Assembly (NCBI GenBank): GCA_017645765.1
Contig: JAGCNV010000080.1
Coordinates: 1-54,270 of the forward strand
DNA: 54,270 bases
Reading direction: 5' to 3'
Origin: a bacterium
GTDB taxonomy: Bacteria; UBP6; UBA1177
Shown: in pieces, positions 7,322 through 15,910 of the stretch
Position numbering within the stretch: the stretch's first letter is position 1
How the letters are laid out: the number at the start of each line of letters is the position of its first letter
The notes under the pieces: generated by a model
The model's database searches: none
Seen by the model: only the letters and a program-made list of their open reading frames with translations
What the model was told of the DNA's origin: nothing
Translations under genes and position numbers: made by a program

Positions 7322-8515
7322 ATGGGCAAATACAGCAATTTGGTAAAAAACGTCGGAACAGACACGGATAAAATAAAATTCACATTTATAAAGGGAAAAT
7401 ACTCCGGCGGTGAATTTTCCATCCGCGAAGGGCAGAAACTTTCTATCGGCAGAGACATTTCTTCCGATGTCGCGATCGTTGATTCGAAAGTCAGCCGCAA
7501 CCACGCTTCGATAACGGCGCGCGACGGCAAACTTTTCATCGAAGACCACAACAGCACGAACGGAACTTATGTAAACGGCGAAAAACTGAGCCCCTCGACT
7601 GCAACAGAACTCAAAATCGGATCAAACTTTTCAGTCGGAGATTCAACGATCCTTGTCGGCGACGGAGCTGCTCCTGACGAAAACGCACCTGAAATTTCTT
7701 TCAAGGAAAACAGTTTCACAAAATCCAGAAAAGTTCAGGAAAAAACAATCCCTGAAACAAAGATCGAGACACCGGAAGAAGACGAAGAAGAGGCTTTCAC
7801 TCTCGACGAATCCCTTCAGGTTATAACTACCGACAATCAGCCGGAACCCGAAAAAGTGAATATCGGCAGACTCAACCTCAAGAAAACGACAAAATCTGAT
7901 ATCGAAAAAGACAATCTTGCACATGCAAACACTTCTTCTACCGGCAGCCTTTCTGCAATGGATGTTGCTGATCTGCTCAAGATACTGGCTCAGTCGTCTT
8001 CCGCAGGATATCTCAAGCTCAATATAACTTCACCTTTCGCGGAACAGATCGAAGTTACGATCAGCACGACCGGAATAGTTGCATGCGAATCGATCACAAA
8101 CAAGAATTTTGCTCAGGAAAAAGCTCTCTCCCGCGCACTTCTTGCAAAAGACGGCGAATATTCGTTCAGAATCGACAACGCGCCGAAAGACGAAGTTGCA
8201 AACAGACAGCTCGAAGATGTTTTCATGGAAATTTCCAACCAGAAAGGAAATCTTACTAAATACAGGGACATAGCAAATCACGGCAGACTTGAGTTCGCAA
8301 ATCCGATCAAAGGCAAACTTTCCGATCTTTCGAAAACCGAACTTGACACGCTTCAGTTCATGGTAAATTCCAAAGAAGTCATCACATACCTCAATGCTTT
8401 TCCGGATAACGACGACTTCATCCTTATGTCGGAAATCGCAAAATACCTTGATTTGGGCATCATTTCCACCGGCAAAAAATTCGATACACTTTCTGACGAC
8501 ATTCTCGATTTTTAA
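7322..8515 (+). CDS. FHA-domain protein with a C-terminal DUF4388 (PATAN-like) domain
   Basis: 397 residues, no membrane segment. Residues about 22-115 are a forkhead-associated domain with the phosphothreonine-binding signatures SIGRD (41-45), SRNH (58-61) and NSTNGT (77-82). An acidic linker (about 118-200) follows. Residues about 207-286 (GSLSAMDVADLLKILAQSS, then GYLKLNI) look like DUF4388, a signalling domain common in Myxococcota and other deltaproteobacteria beside response regulators. The last 100 residues are helical and unassigned. It probably reads Ser/Thr phosphorylation, but no kinase is encoded nearby. It heads a tight run with the aroE-like and rsmB-like genes. Confidence 0.8.
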   Translation: MGKYSNLVKNVGTDTDKIKFTFIKGKYSGGEFSIREGQKLSIGRDISSDVAIVDSKVSRNHASITARDGKLFIEDHNSTNGTYVNGEKLSPSTATELKIGSNFSVGDSTILVGDGAAPDENAPEISFKENSFTKSRKVQEKTIPETKIETPEEDEEEAFTLDESLQVITTDNQPEPEKVNIGRLNLKKTTKSDIEKDNLAHANTSSTGSLSAMDVADLLKILAQSSSAGYLKLNITSPFAEQIEVTISTTGIVACESITNKNFAQEKALSRALLAKDGEYSFRIDNAPKDEVANRQLEDVFMEISNQKGNLTKYRDIANHGRLEFANPIKGKLSDLSKTELDTLQFMVNSKEVITYLNAFPDNDDFILMSEIAKYLDLGIISTGKKFDTLSDDILDF

Positions 8516-8518
8516 AAA

Positions 8519-9277
8519 TTGATCCTTCCGAATCAGACAAAAGTTATCTATATTTGGGGAAATCCCCTTGATTTTTCGCTTTCACCTTTTTTTCAGGAAC
8601 ACTGCGCAATTCTTGCCGGAAACCGCATTCTCTACAAAATTTTCAGAGGAAGCGCTGAAGAGTTCAAGCTGCTTTTAAAAAGCGAAAGATGTATCGGTGC
8701 GAATGTTACGATCCCGCATAAAATCAATGCTCTGAGCCTTTGCGACGAGCTGAGCGAAAAAGCTAAAAAGGCAGGAAGCGTAAACACGATTTTTAAGGCA
8801 AAGGGAAAAATCATCGGTGACAACACCGACGGCGCAGGTCTCGGAAAATGGCTTAAAATCAAAGGAGCCGACTTTGAAAGATGCGAAATTTTAGGCAACG
8901 GCGGCAGCGCACGTTCGATCGCAGCAGCACTTGCTGAAGAGAAGTGCAGAATCACGATTTTCGGCAGAACCGAAAAAGGATGGGAAAAAAATTTCGGCGT
9001 TTTCCGCAATCTTTCAGAGTGGAAGGACAACACTTTAACAATAAGCACTCTGCCATTCGAAGTCAAAGGGAGAAATATTGTAACCATCGGATATTCTTCA
9101 GGAAATATTCCTATTGACGCAACTATGATGCTTGCATTCCAAGGCTGGCTCGGTGCTCAGAGATGGTTCAAGAAAACTATTTCTGCAGAAAAATTTGCAG
9201 AAATCACTAAGCTTCACGCAAAAGCTCAGTCGAACCGGCAGCTTATACTAAATTTGGCGAATAAAAATGAGATTTAA
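8519..9277 (+). CDS. aroE: Shikimate dehydrogenase (AroE family)
   Basis: 252 residues, a little short for AroE (usually about 270). Reduces 3-dehydroshikimate to shikimate with NADPH in the chorismate pathway. Visible are the substrate-binding Ser pair in DFSLSP (20, 22), the catalytic Lys68 in NVTIPHK, Asp104 in NTDGAG, the nucleotide loop GNGGSARS (126-133) and the FGRTE segment where AroE has NRT. TTG at 8519 is the only start that gives a normal N-terminus; it comes 3 bases after the FHA stop without a clear ribosome site, so translation is probably coupled. A quinate/shikimate dehydrogenase paralogue is possible. It overlaps the next gene by 11 bases. Confidence 0.85.
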   Translation: MILPNQTKVIYIWGNPLDFSLSPFFQEHCAILAGNRILYKIFRGSAEEFKLLLKSERCIGANVTIPHKINALSLCDELSEKAKKAGSVNTIFKAKGKIIGDNTDGAGLGKWLKIKGADFERCEILGNGGSARSIAAALAEEKCRITIFGRTEKGWEKNFGVFRNLSEWKDNTLTISTLPFEVKGRNIVTIGYSSGNIPIDATMMLAFQGWLGAQRWFKKTISAEKFAEITKLHAKAQSNRQLILNLANKNEI

Positions 9278-10454
9278 TCAGTTTTTAGGAAACATTCTTT
9301 CAACGGCTTTGGAAAGGCAGTCTGAAGGCGACAAATACGATATTCTTCTAAACTCTGTTTTCAAGGAGAAAAGGCTCGGGAAACGCGACAGGATCTGGGT
9401 TTCAGACCGCTTTTTCTTTTATTTGAGGCATAAACTTTTCTTTGATGAAGTCTCGGAAAATTCTGAAATATGCGCAAAAAACATTGCGATGGTTTTTGAA
9501 GACGAAGCAGACGAAATTTTGGCTGAAAAAATAGAAAATCTGAAAAAAAACGGAACTTACGACCAACTTTTCAACGAATCTTTCCCTGAATTTTTAGCCA
9601 ATGAAATCAGAAGTTTATACAGCAAATATGCTTTCGAATGGTTCAATTCAAAGGCAAAAACTCATCTGCGTACCAATCTGGTAAAAATTTCAAAGGACGA
9701 ACTTTCGGCAAGACTGGAAAGCGAAGGCTTTGACAATTTTCCGACAGAAATTTCACCTGCCGGAATAATTCTCGAACCAACAAATAAAAGCCTTAAAAAT
9801 TCGGAACTTTTTGAAAAAGGTTTTTTCGAATTTCAGGACGAATCAAGCCAGCTTGCATCGCTTTTAGTGAACAAAAACACTAAAACCCTGCTTGAACCGT
9901 GTGCCGGCGGCGGCGGAAAATCGCTTTCGATAGCTTCATTTTTCAAAAATATCGAAATCACGGCAAGCGATTCAAGAACACACCTTTTCAAAGAGATCAA
10001 AGAACGCGCAACACGCGCTGGAACAAGAATAAAAACAGCTGGATTTCAGGATATAAGGGCGAGTTTCGACACAGTTTTCATCGATTCTCCGTGCAGCGGA
10101 AGCGGCGTTCTCAGGCGAAATCCCGGAGACCGCTGGAAAATAGACGAAAAAATGCTTTCAGACCTCAACAATTTGCAGAAAGAACTGATTCAGAAATTTT
10201 CGGAAAAGGTGAGAATCGGCGGTGAACTTATTTATATCACATGCAGTTTCCTAAAATGCGAAAACGAAGAAATCATTAAAGATTTTCTCAATAAAAACAA
10301 AGGTTTTTCCTTGATTCCGGCAAAAGAACGCCTTCTTGAAAATCTCGGCTGCAAAGAACTTCTTTCCGAAATCACGGACGGCAACTTTCTCAAAATCAAA
10401 CCGATGCACGAACGGGATCTTATGTTCGGCGCGGTTCTTATTCGCCGCCGCTAA
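9267..10454 (+). CDS. rsmB: RsmB/NOP2-type rRNA (cytosine-C5) methyltransferase
   Basis: 395 residues. SAM-dependent m5C methyltransferase of the Fmu/Sun family, most likely modifying 16S rRNA. The SAM loop LEPCAGGGGKS lies near residues 209-219. Both conserved cysteines of the two-Cys mechanism are present in DSPCSGSGVLRRNP (motif IV) and YITCSF (motif VI). The N-terminal 150 residues are weakly conserved; in true RsmB this is a NusB-like RNA-binding domain, so the exact target is an inference. Starts inside the end of aroE with no gap. Confidence 0.85.
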   Translation: MRFNQFLGNILSTALERQSEGDKYDILLNSVFKEKRLGKRDRIWVSDRFFFYLRHKLFFDEVSENSEICAKNIAMVFEDEADEILAEKIENLKKNGTYDQLFNESFPEFLANEIRSLYSKYAFEWFNSKAKTHLRTNLVKISKDELSARLESEGFDNFPTEISPAGIILEPTNKSLKNSELFEKGFFEFQDESSQLASLLVNKNTKTLLEPCAGGGGKSLSIASFFKNIEITASDSRTHLFKEIKERATRAGTRIKTAGFQDIRASFDTVFIDSPCSGSGVLRRNPGDRWKIDEKMLSDLNNLQKELIQKFSEKVRIGGELIYITCSFLKCENEEIIKDFLNKNKGFSLIPAKERLLENLGCKELLSEITDGNFLKIKPMHERDLMFGAVLIRRR

Positions 10455-10455
10455 T

Positions 10456-10579
10456 TTTGTCGATACATCGATATTCCGATATATCGTTATACCGAAACGG
10501 CGAATCGACAAACTCGAAATACAATGTTCCGCTACTTAATTTATTGAAATTTTTCTCAAAATTCCTAAAATACAATGTT
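10456..10579. repeat. Cluster of inverted and direct repeats between rsmB and the lipoprotein pair
   Basis: TTTGTCGAT (10456-10464) is the exact reverse complement of ATCGACAAA (10504-10512), 39 bases apart. Inside lie the palindromes ATCGAT (10467-10472) and CGATATATCG (10477-10486) and several TATCG/CGATA motifs. A 12-base direct repeat AAATACAATGTT follows at 10517-10528 and 10568-10579, each copy holding a TACAAT that could act as a -10. It could be an operator region, a palindromic repeat element or a long hairpin; there is no T-run to make it a standard terminator. Confidence 0.6.
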
Positions 10580-10605
10580 TTTATTTTGTCATCGTGGAGG
10601 TTTTA

Positions 10606-11946
10606 ATGAAAAAATTCATTCTTTTCTTTATCGCTTTGACATTTCTAGCCGTTTCGTGCGGCGATTCGAAAAAAGCGGAAAATGATGACAATGCTGTTCT
10701 GCCGGATGAGGATGCTGTCGACGAGGATTCGTCCGAAGAAGAACAGCTTGAAGATGACGAAGAATCATCCGCGCCGGACGAAGATCTGCCTCTCGAAGAA
10801 GCGGTATGCAAGCCTAACCCTTGCAAAAACATGGAACACTCCAACGGAACATGCGAATTTGACGGAGACAAAAGCTACGTCTGTCACTGCGAAGAAGGTT
10901 TCTACTGGGAGGATTACAGGTGTACAGGACCATGCGACGGCGATCCGTGCAAAGATGTCACTCACTCGACTGGATGCTACGCGATAGACAGGGAAACTTA
11001 CTCATGCAAATGTGAAGAAAATTATTTCTGGGAAGAGGGAAAATGCTTTGATCCGTGTGATGACGACCCGTGTCCCGCCCATTCGACTTGTTACTCGGGA
11101 TGGCATTACGGTGAAATTTACTATGACTGTTTATGCAAGGACAATTACTTTGAAGCAGATGACAGCTGCGTAAGTCCGTGCGATCCCAATCCGTGTCAGG
11201 GGATATCGAATTCCACAGGAAAATGCGAGGCAAAAAATAAAAACGACTATTCGTGTGTATGCAATGAAAACTATGTTTTCAGCAAGGGGCAAGGATGCAT
11301 CAGTCCGTGTGACGGAAATCCCTGCGCCGGACGCGAAAACTCGACAGGAATATGTCTCACAATCAGCGAAAGCAGCTATTCATGCAGCTGCCAAGACGGT
11401 TTTGGATGGTCGGGAGCATCGGCAGGATGCACATCGATCCCTGAATGCAGCTCATCGAATACAGAACTGTGCAAAGATTCCTCAAGCGGAATTATGTGGT
11501 CGTCACTTTCCGAAGACGGCGCAATCCCCGGATATCCGGAATTTGACCCGTCCCTTGTCACATTCACCCAAGCCGAAAATTACTGCAAAAATCTGAAACA
11601 GGGAGGTTTCACAGACTGGCGGCTTCCGACAATAGACGAACTCAGGACTCTGGTTGTAAACTGTCCTAAAGTTGAAAGCGGCGGAGCATGCATGGTCAGT
11701 GAATCAACAAACTGCCTTTCGCTTTCATGTTACTCTGAGGAAAATTGTGTATGTCAGGGAGAAAACGACTATGCTGTATTCAGCAAATTCGGATATGAGC
11801 AGTACGGCCTGTACTGGTCTTCCTCTGCCAAAACAGAAAACGGTGAAAAGTTTATATGGGGTCTATTGATGATTGGTGACGCTGCACTTGTAACAGCTGA
11901 TCCTGAAGAAGATTATCTCGCCCAGGCCCGCTGTGTCCGCAAATAA
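10606..11946 (+). CDS. Lipoprotein with five EGF-like repeats and a DUF1566 domain
   Basis: 446 residues. Signal sequence with lipobox AVSC (Cys18), then an acidic Asp/Glu stretch (about 24-66). Five six-cysteine EGF-like units follow, each opening C-x4-C (CKPNPC, CDGDPC, CDDDPC, CDPNPC, CDGNPC), mostly followed by a HSTG/NSTG-like turn, and closing with C-x-C and a final Cys. From about 287 to the end it resembles DUF1566: DSSSGIMWSSL, FTDWRLPTIDELRTLV, YWSSS and the terminal ARCVRK. Start set by GGAGG at 10596-10600. Ends 11 bases before a paralogue. Probably displayed on the cell surface; the ligand is unknown. Confidence 0.85.
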   Translation: MKKFILFFIALTFLAVSCGDSKKAENDDNAVLPDEDAVDEDSSEEEQLEDDEESSAPDEDLPLEEAVCKPNPCKNMEHSNGTCEFDGDKSYVCHCEEGFYWEDYRCTGPCDGDPCKDVTHSTGCYAIDRETYSCKCEENYFWEEGKCFDPCDDDPCPAHSTCYSGWHYGEIYYDCLCKDNYFEADDSCVSPCDPNPCQGISNSTGKCEAKNKNDYSCVCNENYVFSKGQGCISPCDGNPCAGRENSTGICLTISESSYSCSCQDGFGWSGASAGCTSIPECSSSNTELCKDSSSGIMWSSLSEDGAIPGYPEFDPSLVTFTQAENYCKNLKQGGFTDWRLPTIDELRTLVVNCPKVESGGACMVSESTNCLSLSCYSEENCVCQGENDYAVFSKFGYEQYGLYWSSSAKTENGEKFIWGLLMIGDAALVTADPEEDYLAQARCVRK

Positions 11947-11957
11947 CGGAGGTTTTT

Positions 11958-13442
11958 ATGAAAAATTTTGTCATCTTGCTTACTATTTCGATATTTCTGC
12001 TTGCTTCGTGCGGCAATTCAAAGAAAACAGAGAACAATGATGCCGACACCGACATTCTGCCGGATGAAGATATCTGCGACATTGACGAACCCGATGACAA
12101 CGACGAAGAGAATGAGAATGAGAATAATAATGATAACGATACCGGTTCTAACGTGGAAGATGACGTCGAAATTGATGACGCCGAAACCGACGATGCCGAA
12201 ACTTACGGTCTACCGAAGTGCAGTCTTCAGGGTAAAACTCCGTGCTACGATCCTTCATCAGAGCTTGTATGGTCGTCTTTGTCCACTTACATGACTCATG
12301 ACGAAGCCGTTATTTACTGTTACAATCTTGAAGAAGGCGGTTTCGCAGACTGGCATTTACCGGACATCGACGAACTCAGAACCCTTGTCAGAAACTGTAA
12401 GTCACTTGAAACAGGCGGCAAATGCCGAATCAGCGAAAAAGAGGAGTGTTTGTCACGTGAAAATTGTTATGATGAATATGCCTGCTCCGAGGCGTGTTCC
12501 GGGAAACAAGACATAATATTCAGCAAGCTTAATGACAATGTTGAATTGTGGTCAAAGTCGAAGCGCACTGACAGCACAGACCAGGTTTGGACCATAATGT
12601 TCCATATCCCGCAAATATACTATGAATATGACAGCTACCAAAAGTATGTTCGCTGCACAAGAAGCGTTCATTCGAGCGGAGAATCCGAGGGAATGGAAAC
12701 CAGAACCGCTGAATGCACCGGACTGCCTGAAAATGCGCAGTGGAACACTGTTTCAAGTATTACGCAGACCTGGAGCGGCATTGAATGGGAACCTGATACA
12801 GCAGGCGTATTTAATGAAGAACCGACAACAGAAAACTGCCGTTTCAAATGTATTGACAATTACTTCTGGATGATCTGGGATATTTTCTATAATCAGGAAC
12901 GCGGAGAATGTGCGCCGGAGTGCGGCAAAACAAGCGCATCCGTCTGCGTCTACCCGGAAACAAGAATATTTTACGACAAAGATTCCGGAATGTTGTGGTC
13001 TGCCCAGGCAGATGAATCAGTTTACATACAAAACAACGGAACAAGGTGGGAAAACGCTGTCGCTTACTGTGAAAACCTCGTTGCAGGCGGATACGACGAC
13101 TGGCATCTGCCGAATATCGACGAACTGAGAACTTTGGTAAGGAACTGCCCGGAAACAGAAACAGGCGGCGCCTGCAATATAAGCGAAGTAAACGGTGAAC
13201 TCTCTGAAATGAATATCAAGGACGAATGTGCAGGCTGTGCCGCTGACAAAGACTACACCGGCAAATACAGCAGACTGGGAGACAGACAGTTTACTCTATG
13301 GTCTTCGTCTGTTGCCGAAAGAACCTACGTTTCTTCCGACCGGTTTATCTGGGGTTTTGATTTTTACCGTGCAGGTCCGAGTATGACTAACGAAAATTTC
13401 GGCGGCGGATTTTATGTCCGTTGTGTGAGAAAAGAAGAATAA
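11958..13442 (+). CDS. Lipoprotein with two DUF1566 domains, paralogue of the 10606 gene
   Basis: 494 residues. Lipobox LASC with Cys18, and the following GNSKKTENND copies the neighbour's GDSKKAENDD. An Asp/Glu/Asn-rich linker (about 25-80) leads to a DUF1566-like domain (about 95-235; GGFADWHLPDIDELRTLVRN). A Cys-containing middle module follows (CTGLPENAQWN, then ENCRFKC). A second DUF1566-like domain runs from about 330 to the end (GGYDDWHLPNIDELRTLVRN, VRCVRK). It has no EGF repeats. CGGAGG precedes the ATG and the gene follows its paralogue by 11 bases, so the pair is one transcript that arose by duplication. Function unknown; surface exposure is inferred. Confidence 0.85.
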   Translation: MKNFVILLTISIFLLASCGNSKKTENNDADTDILPDEDICDIDEPDDNDEENENENNNDNDTGSNVEDDVEIDDAETDDAETYGLPKCSLQGKTPCYDPSSELVWSSLSTYMTHDEAVIYCYNLEEGGFADWHLPDIDELRTLVRNCKSLETGGKCRISEKEECLSRENCYDEYACSEACSGKQDIIFSKLNDNVELWSKSKRTDSTDQVWTIMFHIPQIYYEYDSYQKYVRCTRSVHSSGESEGMETRTAECTGLPENAQWNTVSSITQTWSGIEWEPDTAGVFNEEPTTENCRFKCIDNYFWMIWDIFYNQERGECAPECGKTSASVCVYPETRIFYDKDSGMLWSAQADESVYIQNNGTRWENAVAYCENLVAGGYDDWHLPNIDELRTLVRNCPETETGGACNISEVNGELSEMNIKDECAGCAADKDYTGKYSRLGDRQFTLWSSSVAERTYVSSDRFIWGFDFYRAGPSMTNENFGGGFYVRCVRKEE

Positions 13443-13451
13443 ATCTCTGGG

Positions 13452-14624
13452 TTATCCCTCAAACACTCTGATTATTTCCTGAGCAGCCTTGCGGCCTGAT
13501 GAAATTGCTTCGACGATCGTGGAACCGCCGGTTTTGCAGTCGCCGGCATAGACAAGTTTCGCGTTGTCGTCGCTCTTCGTGTCGGAGCGGCTTCCGACTG
13601 CGCGGATGATAAGGTCGAAGTAAGGAAGCGAGACTGACGAATTTTCAAGCGGGACCCACTTTTCGCCGTCAAAGAAGTTGCGTCTCACGGTGAGACAGAG
13701 TTTGTTCCCGATTTTTTCGATTTTTTCGGGGCTTGTCATGCCGCAGAGGTCAATTTTGTGGTTGACGAGATCAAGGTATTCCGCTTTCGATATACGCATA
13801 TCCGAAATGCGGCGTCTGACGAACATTTCGACCGATGCCGCACCGTTTCTCATTGCCGTTGCAGCGCAGTCTGCCGCGACGTTTCCGCCTCCGATGACCG
13901 CGACATGACCGTTCGTCTGGAAATCTTCCGGATGGTAAAGGAAATCGGTGTATGAAACGCTGAGTTCTTCTCCAGGGATCTTGAGTTCAAGGCAGTTGGG
14001 CTCACCTGTTGAAACGATCACGGCGTCAAAACGGTTGAGAAGCTCGACTGTGTGGCTTACTTTCGCGTTGAGTTTCAGCGTAACGAGGTCGTTGTTGCTT
14101 ATAAACTCGTAGTCGCGCTCGATCACTTCGTGCGGAAGCCTGTTTTCGGGGATCATGCAGAGTGCGCCGCCGATTTCGTGACGACCTTCATAAATCGTAA
14201 CTTTGAAACCGTTTTTGACAAGAAGCGCAGTCGCCGCAAGCCCGGCAGGCCCTGCTCCGACAATGGCAACAGTGTGCCCGTTGTGCGGAAGCGAGACTTT
14301 TTCGGGATGATCGACCCTGAAATTGTGCAGGATCGTCGCCTGGACTCTCGGAATGTTGACCGGAAAGTCGATTCCGGAGCGCGTGCAGGCTTTCATGCAG
14401 AATTTGTCAGGGCAGATGAGGCCGCAGGTCTGTCCCATCGGGTTGACACGCGTAATTGCCGCCACTGCCTCGTCCCACTCCTCAGCCTTTGAATACTGGA
14501 TGAACTCGCGAGGATTGCAGCTCACAGGACATGCAGTCATGCAGGGCTGGGTTTTGCAGTTGAGACATCTTTTGAGCTCCTCGCGAAGCTGGATCTTGGT
14601 GAGATAAAGCGATTTTTCGGACAT
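13452..14624 (-). CDS. GltD/PreT-like NADPH-dependent flavin oxidoreductase
   Basis: 390 residues. The N-terminal Fer4_20-type region has nine cysteines (20, 23, 28, 32, 36, 67, 71, 76, 80) able to hold two [4Fe-4S] clusters. An FAD loop VGAGPAGLAA (122-131) and an NAD(P)H loop IGGGNVAADCA follow. This is the layout of the glutamate synthase small subunit (GltD), PreT and NfnB. The family passes electrons from NADPH to a partner subunit. No GltB, PreA or NfnA partner gene is in the window, so the reaction is open. It lies 22 bases after the dehydrogenase gene in the same direction, without a clear ribosome site, so the two are probably co-transcribed. Confidence 0.8.
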   Translation of the reverse strand: MSEKSLYLTKIQLREELKRCLNCKTQPCMTACPVSCNPREFIQYSKAEEWDEAVAAITRVNPMGQTCGLICPDKFCMKACTRSGIDFPVNIPRVQATILHNFRVDHPEKVSLPHNGHTVAIVGAGPAGLAATALLVKNGFKVTIYEGRHEIGGALCMIPENRLPHEVIERDYEFISNNDLVTLKLNAKVSHTVELLNRFDAVIVSTGEPNCLELKIPGEELSVSYTDFLYHPEDFQTNGHVAVIGGGNVAADCAATAMRNGAASVEMFVRRRISDMRISKAEYLDLVNHKIDLCGMTSPEKIEKIGNKLCLTVRRNFFDGEKWVPLENSSVSLPYFDLIIRAVGSRSDTKSDDNAKLVYAGDCKTGGSTIVEAISSGRKAAQEIIRVFEG

Positions 14625-14646
14625 GATTTTTTGTTAAAAAATGATT

Positions 14647-15777
14647 CTACTTAAGTGCGTTTTTAAGGATTTCTTCAGCAACTTCGAGCGTTTTTGCCGT
14701 TCCGCCAAGGTCATATGTTACAACTTTGCGCTCTTTAACGGTAAGCTCAACACCTTTCTGGATTCTTGCCGCCATTTCGTGCTCGCCAAGGTATGTGCAG
14801 AGCATTTTTCCTGCAAGGATCGTAGCCATCGGGTTGACTTTGTACATGCCGGTGTATTTCGGTGCGCTGCCGTGAACAGGCTCGAAAACAGCGTAGTTCG
14901 AACCGATGTTTCCGCTGTGAGCGAAGCCGAGTCCGCCGACAAGCTGGCTGCAGAGGTCACTGATGATGTCGCCGAAAAGGTTTTCAGCAACGAGAACTTC
15001 ATATTTTTCGGGGCATTTTACAAGCCACATTCCGATTGCGTCAACGTTGTCGAACCATGCGGTGATCTCAGGATATTCAGCAGCGATCTTCTCGAAAACT
15101 TCGACCATAAGTCCGCCAGTCTTTCTGAGAACGTTCGGTTTTTCAACGAGTGTGACTTTCTTCTTTCCGAACTTTCTTGCGTGCTCGAATGCTGCGCGGA
15201 TGATCCTCTCAGCACCCTTTCTCGTGATGATTCTTGTCGAGATCGCAAGATCTTCTCCCGGAGTATCCATGAAGAATTTCATCTTCGGCGAATCCTTTGC
15301 AAGAGCCGCTTTGAGCTCGTCGCTTACAGGACCGTATTCAACACCGGCATAACTGCCTTCCGTGTTCTCTCTGAAGACTGTGATGTTGATGTCTTCCTTT
15401 CCGTTGAGGTTGAGCGGGTTGCCCGGAATAGCGATGTTCGGTCTTTCGTTGCAGTAAAGGTCGAATTCCTGGCGGAGTCTGACTATCGGGGAAAAATATG
15501 TGAGACCTTTGTCGCGAAGCTCGGGAATAAGCTCGTTCTTAGCCTCTTTCTGCGGTTTTGACGTGATTGCGCCGAAAAGAGCGGCATCAGTCGTCTTCAT
15601 CATATCAGTCGTTCTTTTGGGAAGCGGATCGCCCTCTTTGCACCAGAATTCCCAGCCGATATCGCCGTGAATGTATTCAGCATCAAGTTTAAGACCGTCG
15701 AAAACGATCTTTGCAGCTTCCATAACTTCTTTTCCAACGCCGTCACCCGGCAGCCAAGCGATACGATACTTTGCCAT
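14647..15777 (-). CDS. Isocitrate/isopropylmalate dehydrogenase family enzyme
   Basis: 376 residues, a single-domain beta-decarboxylating dehydrogenase. Recognisable are LPGDGVGKEV at the N-terminus, the substrate segment VRLRQEFDLYCNERP, the catalytic Lys of VEKPN, the metal-binding Asp stretch ENLFGDIISDL and the coenzyme loop HGSAPKYTG followed by KVNP. The Lys-Tyr pair after HGSAP is what NADP-dependent isocitrate dehydrogenases carry, where NAD enzymes usually have Asp-Ile. The likely reaction is therefore isocitrate to 2-oxoglutarate with NADP, but 3-isopropylmalate or homoisocitrate remain possible. AAGGAG precedes the ATG. The downstream GltD-like gene hints at a link between 2-oxoglutarate, NADPH and glutamate. 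Confidence 0.8.
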   Translation of the reverse strand: MAKYRIAWLPGDGVGKEVMEAAKIVFDGLKLDAEYIHGDIGWEFWCKEGDPLPKRTTDMMKTTDAALFGAITSKPQKEAKNELIPELRDKGLTYFSPIVRLRQEFDLYCNERPNIAIPGNPLNLNGKEDINITVFRENTEGSYAGVEYGPVSDELKAALAKDSPKMKFFMDTPGEDLAISTRIITRKGAERIIRAAFEHARKFGKKKVTLVEKPNVLRKTGGLMVEVFEKIAAEYPEITAWFDNVDAIGMWLVKCPEKYEVLVAENLFGDIISDLCSQLVGGLGFAHSGNIGSNYAVFEPVHGSAPKYTGMYKVNPMATILAGKMLCTYLGEHEMAARIQKGVELTVKERKVVTYDLGGTAKTLEVAEEILKNALK

Positions 15778-15910
15778 GATTTTCTCCTTTTTTTTAAAAA
15801 ATTATTAAAACTCAGACAGTGAATGAACTTCAAAAGCGGATGATTTTACCTTCTGATTTTTTTTGGTCAAACAAAACTTATTTTTTTAAAAATTATATAG
15901 TTAGATTTCA

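Noticed and set aside
8519-9277. Broken or truncated aroE because no ATG start is visible
   Set aside because: TTG at 8519 gives the complete N-terminal strand and SxS motif, and all catalytic residues are present, so the gene looks intact.
14641-15561. Open frame of about 306 codons opposite the IDH-type gene
   Set aside because: The minus-strand gene has clear family motifs and a ribosome site; the plus-strand frame has neither.
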